From NCBI GenBank assembly GCA_029978325.1, contig JAPOJR010000017.1, positions 1 to 36,082 on the forward strand: a DNA stretch of 36,082 bases, given 5' to 3'. The notes beneath the pieces were generated by a model. It made no database searches, was not told the origin of the DNA, and saw only the letters and a program-made list of their open reading frames with translations. Origin of the DNA: Alphaproteobacteria bacterium (GTDB lineage: Bacteria; Pseudomonadota; Alphaproteobacteria; Bin95). Of this stretch, positions 10,299 through 18,304 are shown one piece after another. Position 1 is the stretch's first letter; the number at the start of each line of letters is the position of its first letter. Position numbers and translations under genes: made by a program.

Positions 10299-10407
10299 AC
10301 TTTGAGGATATTATGCCATCGGAGTGACGATGCTCTTCGCCACTGTAAGCTGTTCGCAGCATAGCGGGGGAAGGCCTCTAACACCAGATGGTTGGCGGAG
10401 TTCAAGC

Positions 10408-10995
10408 GTGCAAGAGACTTGTGCAATAGCGATCCTGGCCGGCGGCGAGGGCCGGCGGCTGGGAAGAGCCGACAAGGCATTGGTAAGCGTGGGCGGTAAG
10501 CCGATGCTGGCGCTCGCTTTGGATCGGGTGCGTCCCCAAGCCCGGCATATCCTGCTGAGCGCCAACGGCGATCCTCAACGATTTTCAGCCTTCGGATTGC
10601 CGGTTGTCGCCGATGCTCAGGCGGATGCCGGGCCACTCGCCGGAATCGCGGCGGCGGCGGGCTATTGCGCCCGGCACTGGCCGGACGTGCAGCGGTTGAT
10701 ATCCCTGCCGGTGGATGTGCCCCGCCCGCCCGCCGATCTGGCGGCGCGGCTGATGGAGACGGACGCCGCCAAGGTGGCGGTGGCGGAGGCCGACGGCCGC
10801 CGGCAATGGGCCATCGCATGCTGGCCGATTTCGGCGGCTTCGGCGCTTGCCGGTGCTGTAGCGGACGGTGCGCGCCGGATCGAGGACGCGGTCCGGGCAA
10901 TCGGCTGGCAAGCCGTGCCCTTTGAGGAGCCTGCCGCGTTCCGGAACGTCAATACGCCCGCCGACCTCGCAGAATTGGAGCGAGCGTTAATATAG
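10408..10995 (+). CDS. mobA: Molybdenum cofactor guanylyltransferase
   Basis: AILAGGEGRRLGRADKALVSVGGKPML (MobA nucleotide-binding motif), divergent neighbour of moaA. GTG start 10408. Confidence 0.88.
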   Translation: MQETCAIAILAGGEGRRLGRADKALVSVGGKPMLALALDRVRPQARHILLSANGDPQRFSAFGLPVVADAQADAGPLAGIAAAAGYCARHWPDVQRLISLPVDVPRPPADLAARLMETDAAKVAVAEADGRRQWAIACWPISAASALAGAVADGARRIEDAVRAIGWQAVPFEEPAAFRNVNTPADLAELERALI

Positions 10996-11001
10996 CTTTA
11001 A
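10987..11001 (+). promoter_or_regulatory. Perfect CtrA-type box TTAA-N7-TTAA upstream of chpT
   Basis: ttaa tatagct ttaa at 10987-11001, about 90 bp upstream of the chpT ATG and overlapping the mobA stop. Confidence 0.55.
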
Positions 11002-11088
11002 ACCAAAGATTGTATGTTAGGCTTTGATCTCGCCATATTGGTTGCTGTCTTGCAGCCATGAAACGGAGGCGGACAGAGAGGATGCCCC

Positions 11089-11757
11089 ATGGCTGTCCAG
11101 GTCGACATTTCAATTCTTGAACTGGTGTGCTCGCGTCTGTGCCACGATATGGTCGGCCCAGTCGGCGCAGCCACGAATGGCATTGAACTGCTGCGCGAAC
11201 TGAGCACCGCGCAGACCGAAGACATTATCGACATGACCGACGCCAGCGCCCGCACCGCATGGCGGCGGCTGGAGTTCTTTCGGGTCGCCTTTGGCTATGG
11301 CGGCGGCCGTGGCGGCTGGGGCACGACGGAGCTGGGCAAGCTGGCAAAAGGCATGCTGACCGATAGCCGGGTCAAGCTCGACTGGCAGGTCGCCGCCGAT
11401 ATCGACGCCCTGCAGGGCCGCGGCGGCAAGCTGGTGCTGAACCTGCTGCTGCTGGTGGCGGAGGCTATGCCGCGCGGCGGTGCGCTGGTCGTGAAAGTCG
11501 AACGAGCCGGCACGGATATCGCCGTCGCGATCACCGGCGAAGGCCCGAACGCGACGCTGCACCCGCGTGTCGCCAACACTGTGCAGGGCAAAATCCCGCC
11601 GGGGGAATTGGATAGCCGGGTGATCCTGGCCCACCTTGCATGTCTACAGATCAGCGATGCCGACGCGACGGTCGAATGGTCGGTGGCGCAGGACCGGGTG
11701 GCGGTCGCCATCACGCTGCCGCAACAGGCGGAGGTGGTGGCCGCGGCTGCGGAATAG
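11089..11757 (+). CDS. chpT: ChpT-like histidine phosphotransferase
   Basis: LELVCSRLCHDMVGPVGAATNGIELL (phosphoacceptor His in the HD.xGP context of the ChpT family), GGKLVLNLLLLVAEAMPRGG. Confidence 0.85.
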   Translation: MAVQVDISILELVCSRLCHDMVGPVGAATNGIELLRELSTAQTEDIIDMTDASARTAWRRLEFFRVAFGYGGGRGGWGTTELGKLAKGMLTDSRVKLDWQVAADIDALQGRGGKLVLNLLLLVAEAMPRGGALVVKVERAGTDIAVAITGEGPNATLHPRVANTVQGKIPPGELDSRVILAHLACLQISDADATVEWSVAQDRVAVAITLPQQAEVVAAAAE

Positions 11758-11784
11758 CGGAGGGACTGAACGCCTCCGCTATTC
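11752..11784. terminator. Long hairpin, candidate bidirectional terminator
   Basis: 12-bp perfect stem GAATAGCGGAGG/CCTCCGCTATTC with 9-nt loop, overlapping the chpT stop and lying between convergent genes. Confidence 0.6.
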
Positions 11785-11807
11785 GCGTGCTGCGGCGATC
11801 GCCGGGA

Positions 11808-12200
11808 TCAGCCTTCCGCCTTGATTTCGGCGAATACCGCCCGCGCTTTCAACAACGCGCCGCGCACCAGCGGCAGACCGATATAACCGGATAGCTGCAG
11901 GATCGCCTCGACCAGTTCGTCTTCCGTCCAGCCCTGGCCCAGAGCGAAGCGCAGATGGATGGCAAGCTCTTCCTCCCGTCCCATGGTGGTATCGGAGATG
12001 ATGCAGATCAGCGTGCGGGTTTTGAGATCAAGACCCGGACGCGCCCACAAGCCACCGAACACGGCTTCCTGCGCGTATTCGATGAACTTCCCCATAATTG
12101 GGTCGTTGTAGTTGGCTGCGTTCGAGCGCTCGACGGCTGCCTCGCCGTATAGCGCGCGGCGCATGGCTACGCCTTTGTCATACCATTCAGAATTGGCCAT
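11808..12200 (-). CDS. Carboxymuconolactone decarboxylase family protein
   Basis: Start MANSEWYDKGVAMRRALYGEAAV; TRTLICIISDTTMGREEELAIHLRFALGQGWTEDELVEAILQLSGYIGLP matches the CMD fold pattern. Confidence 0.88.
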   Translation of the reverse strand: MANSEWYDKGVAMRRALYGEAAVERSNAANYNDPIMGKFIEYAQEAVFGGLWARPGLDLKTRTLICIISDTTMGREEELAIHLRFALGQGWTEDELVEAILQLSGYIGLPLVRGALLKARAVFAEIKAEG

Positions 12201-12411
12201 TGAGTCTGTTCCTTCTCTGGAAGCCGGACCGCGGGATGTGCGGCGTGTCGCTATCATCGGACGCAGACATGCCTCTGTCTATGGGCCGCTGTTCTATGAG
12301 GAGCGGTGCCCATCCCGGCTCGCCAGCAGCAACCGCACCCGATATGCTGTGGACGGCCGGCAGGCGACCATTGCCGATGCCGGTTCAACCACTACCAAGG
12401 AGGATGCGACC

Positions 12412-13197
12412 ATGGATTTGGGACTTTCCGGCCGCTCGGTTTTGATTACCGGTAGTTCGAAAGGCATCGGGCTGGCCTGCGCCCACGCCTTCGCCGCCGA
12501 AGGCTGCGACGTGCATCTGGTGGCGCGGACAGCCGCAGACCTGGAACGGGCGCGGGCCGAAGTTGCGGGCCAGCATCAAGTCAAAGTCACCGCCTCTGCC
12601 CTGGACCTGAGCGATAGCGCCAACGTGGACCGGCTCGTGGCCGAAGCAGGTGATGTCGATATTTTGGTAAACAACGCCGGCGCAATCCCTGGCGGTCCGA
12701 TTGACCAGATCGACGAGGCTCGATGGCGTGCGGCCTGGGACCTGAAGGTCTTCGGGTATATCAACATGACGCGCGCATTCCTGGCCAGGATGAAAGCTCG
12801 TGGCAGCGGCGTGATCGTCAACGATATCGGCACCGGCGGCGAGAAGCTGGATTATGACTACATCGCCGGCGCAGCGGGCAATGCTTCGATGATGGCCTTC
12901 ACGCGCGCTATCGGCAGCCGGTCGATGTATTCCGGCGTGCGGGTGGTGGGCGTCAACCCCGGCCCGGTGGAAACCGACCGCATCCAGACGGTTATGCGCC
13001 AGAGGGCACAGTCCGAGTTCGGCGATGAGGCGCGGTCGCGCGAGTACTATGCCAACTGGCCGATGAACCGCTTCGCCAAACCGGAGGAAGTGGCCGACCT
13101 GATTGTCTTTCTGGCATCGGACCGGGCCAGCTATATCTCCGGCACGGTCGTCACCATCGACGGCGGCATGGTCAACAACAACTCAATCCTGGGATAG
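12412..13197 (+). CDS. SDR family NAD(P)-dependent oxidoreductase
   Basis: VLITGSSKGIGLACAHAFA (TGxxxGIG), VNNAGA, C-terminal ASDRASYISGTVVTIDGG. Active-site region reads DYDYIAGAAGNASMM. RBS AAGGAGG before ATG 12412. Confidence 0.9.
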   Translation: MDLGLSGRSVLITGSSKGIGLACAHAFAAEGCDVHLVARTAADLERARAEVAGQHQVKVTASALDLSDSANVDRLVAEAGDVDILVNNAGAIPGGPIDQIDEARWRAAWDLKVFGYINMTRAFLARMKARGSGVIVNDIGTGGEKLDYDYIAGAAGNASMMAFTRAIGSRSMYSGVRVVGVNPGPVETDRIQTVMRQRAQSEFGDEARSREYYANWPMNRFAKPEEVADLIVFLASDRASYISGTVVTIDGGMVNNNSILG

Positions 13198-13217
13198 GAA
13201 GTGCCCGTGGGATAGAA

Positions 13218-13244
13218 CGCGCCGGCTTGTCCGCAGCCGGCGCG
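13218..13244. terminator. Strong GC hairpin between convergent genes
   Basis: Perfect 10-bp stem CGCGCCGGCT/AGCCGGCGCG with 7-nt loop. Confidence 0.55.
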
Positions 13245-13302
13245 CTCATCGTCATTTCCCGCGAAAGCAGAACCACCCGATCCAGCCAGATCGGGATCTG
13301 CG

Positions 13303-14220
13303 CTAATCGTCCTCCCGCGGCCCCAGTTTCACGCCGGCGGCCTTTTCGTACATCGTCACCGTGATGGAGCTGTCTTTCTTGTTGTAGCCAAGGCCACGCG
13401 CCCACTGGAACACCTGCCGCGTCGTGTTGGCCAGGAACAGCGGCACGCCGAGGGCGTTGGCGAAGTCGGTCTGCAGGGTCTGGTCCTTCCAGGTGATATC
13501 GACCGTCCCGCCCGGCTCGAAATCGCCCGTGAGGTAGCGCGGCGCGCGCATCTCGAAGGCGACGGAGTGGCCCGTGCTCTGTCGGATCACGTCGATCATC
13601 TCCTGCGGGTCGAGGCCGGCCTTGGCGCCCAGCACCATGGCCTCCGCCACCGCAACGGTGCCGACCTGGATCAGCATGTTGTTGACCAGTTTCATGGCGA
13701 GCCCCTGGCCGACCTCGCCCATGTGGAACACCTGGCGGGCACAACTATTGAGCAGCGGCTTGACGCGCTCCACCACCTCTGCATCGCCGCCGCAGATGAT
13801 GGAGAGATCGCCGCTTTCCGCCCGCTCCTGACCGCCGCTGACCGGCGCGTCGATCAGGTCGATGCCGCGGGGCTTCAGTTCCGCATGCCAGCGCTTCACT
13901 GCCAGCGGGTCGATGGTGGCCATGGAGAGGATGATATCACCCGCCTGCGCCTCCGCCTGGAAGCCGTTTGGGCCCATGATCACCTCTTCCGACTGCGCCG
14001 TGGTCTCGACCATGCTGATCAGGGTGGAGGCCTGCTTGGCGACATCGGCCGGGCTGGAGGCCGCGTAGGCTCCCAGCGATGCAAAGTGCTGCACGCGGGC
14101 TGGGTTCTGGTCATAAACGACGAGATTGGCGCCGCCTTTCAAGAGGTTGGCAGCAATGCCGCCGCCCATGACGCCGACGCCGACAATGCCCAGGGTATCC
14201 TTGCGCTCTGGCTGGCTCAT
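13303..14220 (-). CDS. 3-hydroxyisobutyrate dehydrogenase-family NAD(P)-dependent oxidoreductase
   Basis: LGIVGVGVMGGGIAANLLKGG, LIDAPVSGGQERAESGDLSIICGG, GLAMKLVNNMLI. Confidence 0.9.
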   Translation of the reverse strand: MSQPERKDTLGIVGVGVMGGGIAANLLKGGANLVVYDQNPARVQHFASLGAYAASSPADVAKQASTLISMVETTAQSEEVIMGPNGFQAEAQAGDIILSMATIDPLAVKRWHAELKPRGIDLIDAPVSGGQERAESGDLSIICGGDAEVVERVKPLLNSCARQVFHMGEVGQGLAMKLVNNMLIQVGTVAVAEAMVLGAKAGLDPQEMIDVIRQSTGHSVAFEMRAPRYLTGDFEPGGTVDITWKDQTLQTDFANALGVPLFLANTTRQVFQWARGLGYNKKDSSITVTMYEKAAGVKLGPREDD

Positions 14221-14984
14221 AGCTGGCCTCCGTTCACGTCGATGGTGACGCCGGTGACGAAATCGGCGTCGGAAGATGCGAGAAAGGCGATGACCTTGGC
14301 CTGATCCTCTGCGACCGCAACGCGCCCCAGTGGGAAGCGCTTCAGTTCAGCCGCCTTGTTCTCGTCCGAGCGTTTCTCCCAATGCGGGGTGATGCGCTCG
14401 GTCAGGGTCAGCGAAGGCGCGATGGCGTTGATGCAGATGCCGTGCGGGCCCAGCTCGAACGACAGCCGCCGGGTCATGGCGATGATGCCGCCCTTGGCGA
14501 CAGCATAAGGGCTGGAGCTTTCGAAGCTGACGCCGCGCCCGGCGATCGAGGCCAGGTTCACCACCTTGCCGTACTGGTTCTTCTTCATCACCGGAACGAC
14601 GGCGTTGGTGAAGAGGAATGTCGCCTTCAGGTTGAAGTCGAGGATTTTCTCCCAATCGCCGAGTGGCATCTGGTCGATATCGACGTTCGGCTTTTCGATG
14701 ATGGTGGAGCCGCCGACGGCGTTCACCAGAATATCGATACGCCCGAACTCGGCCTCGACATCGGCGACCGCCTGGCGGGCCTGGGCCTCGTCCATGGCGT
14801 CAATGCATTTCGGCACCACCTTGCCGGGCTGGTTGTCCAGCGCCGCTACCAGCTTGTCGAGCCGGTCCTGCTGGTTCTCAACCGCGATCACGGTAGCGCC
14901 CTCGCGCACCATGATTTCTGTCGTCGCCTTGCCGATGCCGGCGCCGGCGGCGGTGATCAGCGCAATTTTTCCTTCGAAACGCAT
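14217..14984 (-). CDS. SDR family oxidoreductase
   Basis: IALITAAGAGIGKATTEIM, NAVGG, SSPYAVAKGGIIAMTR (YxxxK). ATGA overlap with the downstream gene. Confidence 0.92.
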   Translation of the reverse strand: MRFEGKIALITAAGAGIGKATTEIMVREGATVIAVENQQDRLDKLVAALDNQPGKVVPKCIDAMDEAQARQAVADVEAEFGRIDILVNAVGGSTIIEKPNVDIDQMPLGDWEKILDFNLKATFLFTNAVVPVMKKNQYGKVVNLASIAGRGVSFESSSPYAVAKGGIIAMTRRLSFELGPHGICINAIAPSLTLTERITPHWEKRSDENKAAELKRFPLGRVAVAEDQAKVIAFLASSDADFVTGVTIDVNGGQL

Positions 14985-14991
14985 GGGTCTT

Positions 14992-15930
14992 CTACCCTCC
15001 CATCTGCTGGCGGAGCGCCGCCATGGTTTTCAGTGAGTTCTCGTGATCGCCGGCAAAGCGGATGCAGATATGGCTCGCCCCCTGGTCGACGTAGGATTTG
15101 ACGAAGGCCGCTGCTTCCTCCGCCGGGCCACCGAAGCTGGCCATGCGCCGGCGCAGGATGTGGCCGGGGACGCCGTAATAGGCCTCCAGGAACCTGTCGA
15201 TGCGGACGATGCCGTTCTCGTGGCTGTCATCAATGGCGAGCGTCAGGTAGACCGCGAACGTCATGTCGCCATCGGCGCGGCCCTCGGCCTTGGCGTGCGC
15301 CTGGACCTCCTGCCATTGCTGGCCGCACTCGTCGGCGCCGGGGCCGGTCGGGAACCAGCCGTCGAAGTGTTTGGCGGCGCGTTTCAAGGCGTTGGGGTGA
15401 GAGCCACCGATCCAGACGGGCGGGCCGCCTTTCTGCGCGGGAACCGGGCCGATCTGCTGGCCCGCCAGCTTCCAGCGCCCGTCCCAGTCGACCTTGTCAC
15501 CGGTCCAGAGCGCGCGGCAGAGTTGCAGGCCCTCGATCATGCGGCCGATGCGCTTGTCGAACGGCACGCCGGCGCTTTCGAACTCGGCGCGGATATTGGG
15601 GACATCGCCGGCAATGCCATAGCCGAGGATCACCCGCCCATCGCTCGCCTGGTCCAGGGTGGAGACGATATGGGCCAGCACGACCGGGTTGCGCAGCGCC
15701 GGCAGCAGCACGGCGGTGCCCAGCTTCACTTTGCGGGTACGGCCGGCGATGGCGGCGAGCAGGGTCAGCGGTTCGTGCCGTGGCCGGGCGGTGAGCGAGT
15801 CGCCGATCCAGACCGAGTCATAGCCGAGATCCTCGGCCTGTTCCGCCAGCGACAGCAGCGGCGCGGCCTCGGGCCGGCCCTCCATAATCGCCTCGCGGGT
15901 GGGGATGAGATAGCCGATTTGGGCTGGCAT
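14992..15930 (-). CDS. LLM-class flavin/F420-dependent oxidoreductase
   Basis: MPAQIGYLIPTREAIMEG...AEDLGYDSVWIGDSLTARPRHEPLTLLAAIAGRTRKVKLGTAVLLPALRNPVVLAHIVSTLDQASDGRVILGYGIAGD. Confidence 0.9.
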   Translation of the reverse strand: MPAQIGYLIPTREAIMEGRPEAAPLLSLAEQAEDLGYDSVWIGDSLTARPRHEPLTLLAAIAGRTRKVKLGTAVLLPALRNPVVLAHIVSTLDQASDGRVILGYGIAGDVPNIRAEFESAGVPFDKRIGRMIEGLQLCRALWTGDKVDWDGRWKLAGQQIGPVPAQKGGPPVWIGGSHPNALKRAAKHFDGWFPTGPGADECGQQWQEVQAHAKAEGRADGDMTFAVYLTLAIDDSHENGIVRIDRFLEAYYGVPGHILRRRMASFGGPAEEAAAFVKSYVDQGASHICIRFAGDHENSLKTMAALRQQMGG

Positions 15931-16020
15931 ATTCGGGCATTTCCTCCGGAGTGTTGGTCTTTGCCCGGCATTGTCACCGCATACAGCCACCTCTGCCAAG
16001 GGCGATGTGCAAAGGAACCG

Positions 16021-16419
16021 TCAGCCGCCGAACACGACCGCGTGCATGGCGCAGCCGGGCAACAACGTAAATGCACCCGTAACGATCAATGCAAAGATGT
16101 AGAGCGACAGCATGATCGTCCGATGCCGCGCAATATTGCCGTTACGGGCGGCGCGAATCGCAAACCAAAGGCTACCTAGCGTCAGCACAGATAGAAGGTG
16201 GATTGGACTGAAGGGGCCGATGACATTCAGCTTATGGATAAAAAAGCTGCTGCCGGCGACAACGGTCATCATCGCCACCCAGGCATAGCCAACCGCGCGA
16301 TGGAGTGGCGTCCCCTTCGGCAGCACGAATTGCATGCCGCCCACCACGACTGCGGCCATGGCCAGAACGGCATGCAGTGGGATGGGCGAGGCTTGGGCCC
16401 AGAGCGGGGCGAAGTCCAT
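16021..16419 (-). CDS. DUF2306-like integral membrane protein
   Basis: Four hydrophobic segments; LPKGTPLHRAVGYAWVAMM...SSFFIH...NGNIARHRTIMLSLYIFALIVTGAFTLLPG resembles DUF2306. Confidence 0.7.
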   Translation of the reverse strand: MDFAPLWAQASPIPLHAVLAMAAVVVGGMQFVLPKGTPLHRAVGYAWVAMMTVVAGSSFFIHKLNVIGPFSPIHLLSVLTLGSLWFAIRAARNGNIARHRTIMLSLYIFALIVTGAFTLLPGCAMHAVVFGG

Positions 16420-16604
16420 AGGGATGGGCCTTGGTTAGCCGCGGATGCACCGGCCTATAGCGAAGGTCAGCGTTTCGGTAAAGGCGTGCGGCGACGGCCA
16501 TGCAATCAGACTAGGTGGATTGCGGCGCCACCACTTCCGGGGCACGGCGAAGACGGCTATGCTCCCGCGCTGCCTCCCCACCCATTGCCGGAGCTTTGCC
16601 GCTT

Positions 16605-17366
16605 ATGGCCAACGCTATCACCTATTACACGCTCGCCAATTTCCCGCGGGTGAAGCCGGGCGATGACCTGGCGCAACAGATTGCGGATTGCATAGCCGCC
16701 AATGGCCTGAAGCTGGAGCCGGGGGATGTGGTGGCGTGTGCGCAGAAGATCGTATCCAAGGCCGAGGGTCGCTATCGCCGGCTCGAAGGCATTGTGCCCA
16801 GTCAGGAAGCGATGGACTGGGCCCGGCGCACCGGCAAGGAGCCAGCGCTGGTGCAGGTGACGCTCGACGAGGCAAACCACGTGCTGCGCTACCGGCCAAA
16901 CCTGCTGGTGGTGGAACAGCGGCTCGGCATGGTCATGGCCAATGCCGGCATCGATCAGAGCAATATCGATGGCGCGGGCGAGCAGGTGCTGCTGCTGCCG
17001 GAGGACCCGGACCGTTCGGCGGAGGCGCTGGCGGGAGCGTTGGAGCGGCTGACCGGCGTCAGGCCCGCGGTGCTGATCACCGACAGCGTCGGGCGCGCCT
17101 GGCGGATCGGCACCTGTGGCATTGCTATCGGTGCGGCGGGTATCCGCTGCGTCGATGACATTCGCGGCGAGCCGGACATGATGGGACGCGAGCTGAAGGT
17201 TTCCATCGTCGGCCATGGCGACCAGCTTGCCGCGGCCGCCTGCGTCGCCATGGGCGAAGGCGCGGAGGGCACGCCAGCTGTCCTGATCCGCGGCCTGCCG
17301 GTGGAGCCCTCGCCACTGCCCGCGGCGGAACTGGTGCGTCCGGCCATTGACGATATGTTCCGATGA
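16605..17366 (+). CDS. cofE: Coenzyme F420-0:L-glutamate ligase (single-domain CofE)
   Basis: LEPGDVVACAQKIVSKAEGR, VEQRLGMVMANAGIDQSN, LITDSVGRAWRIGTCGIAIGAAGI, DQLAAAACVAMGEGAEGTPAVLIRG are CofE/FbiB hallmark segments. Start taken at ATG 16605. Confidence 0.93.
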   Translation: MANAITYYTLANFPRVKPGDDLAQQIADCIAANGLKLEPGDVVACAQKIVSKAEGRYRRLEGIVPSQEAMDWARRTGKEPALVQVTLDEANHVLRYRPNLLVVEQRLGMVMANAGIDQSNIDGAGEQVLLLPEDPDRSAEALAGALERLTGVRPAVLITDSVGRAWRIGTCGIAIGAAGIRCVDDIRGEPDMMGRELKVSIVGHGDQLAAAACVAMGEGAEGTPAVLIRGLPVEPSPLPAAELVRPAIDDMFR

Positions 17367-18304
17367 CGGTCGTCGCACTTTCAGGCGGGGTCGGCGGGGC
17401 CAAACTCGTCTCCGGCCTGGCAGATATCCTGCCGCCCGGCGAGCTGGTCGTCGTGGCGAACACCGGCGACGATTTCGAGCATCTGGGCCTGCACATCGCG
17501 CCCGACATCGACTCGGTCTTCTACGCCCTCGCCGGCTGGAACGACACGGAGCGCGGCTGGGGCCGGGCCGGCGAAACCTGGCAGTGCATGAGCGCGCTCG
17601 GCCAGATCGGCGGAGAGACCTGGTTCAATCTCGGCGACCAGGACCTGGCCCTGCATCTGGAACGCACCCGCCGCCTGCGCGCCGGCGAGAGCCTGAGCGC
17701 GGTGACGGCGGCGCTCTGCCATGCGGCGGGCATCGCAACCCGCATCATCCCGATGAGCGAGACCCCGGTGCCGACCGTGGTCCACACGAAAGACCAGGGC
17801 GACCTGGCCTTCCAGCACTATTTCGTGCGCGAGCGCTGCGAGCCGGTGGTGACCGGCTTTACCCATAGGGGCGCGGCGCAGGCGGAAATGCCCAGGGCGC
17901 TGGCCGAGGTGCGGGATGTGGAGGCCGTGATTGTCTGCCCCTCCAACCCCTTCATCTCCATCGCCCCGATCCTGGCGGTTCCCGGCATGCGGGACTGGCT
18001 GAAAGGCTTGGGCGCGCCGGTGGTCGCGGTCTCGCCGCTGATCGGCGGGCAGGCGGTGAAAGGTCCGACGGCCAAGATGTTCGCGGAACTGGGCCTGGAC
18101 GTGACCAATGCCGGGCTGGTGGCCCACTACGGCGGTCTTCTGGATGGGCTGGTGATCGATCATGCAGACGGACAGAATGTCCATGACCTGTCCGTCGCAA
18201 CAGCGGTGACTGCGACGTTGATGCAAACAGCCGAGGACCGGCATCGAGTGGCGGATATCGCGCTGAGCCTGGTCGAAGCAATCAAGGAGCATGTGGGATC
18301 ATGA
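17363..18304 (+). CDS. cofD: 2-phospho-L-lactate transferase CofD/FbiA family
   Basis: MTVVALSGGVGGAKLVSGLAD, VVVANTGDDFEHLGLHIAPDIDSVFYALAG, CPSNPFISIAPIL, VAVSPLIGGQAVKGPTAKM. ATGA overlap with cofE. Confidence 0.95.
   Translation: MTVVALSGGVGGAKLVSGLADILPPGELVVVANTGDDFEHLGLHIAPDIDSVFYALAGWNDTERGWGRAGETWQCMSALGQIGGETWFNLGDQDLALHLERTRRLRAGESLSAVTAALCHAAGIATRIIPMSETPVPTVVHTKDQGDLAFQHYFVRERCEPVVTGFTHRGAAQAEMPRALAEVRDVEAVIVCPSNPFISIAPILAVPGMRDWLKGLGAPVVAVSPLIGGQAVKGPTAKMFAELGLDVTNAGLVAHYGGLLDGLVIDHADGQNVHDLSVATAVTATLMQTAEDRHRVADIALSLVEAIKEHVGS

Noticed and set aside
10299-10407. Moco riboswitch between moaA and mobA
   Set aside because: The divergent intergenic region is only about 110 bp and I could not identify a convincing Moco aptamer structure by eye.
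10408-10995. Possible CofC (F420 pathway guanylyltransferase)
   Set aside because: The LAGGEGRRLGRADKAL motif and divergent moaA neighbour fit MobA better than CofC.
15043-16179. 378-aa plus-strand ORF antisense to the LLM gene
   Set aside because: No domain signature; overlaps a strong LLM CDS on the other strand.
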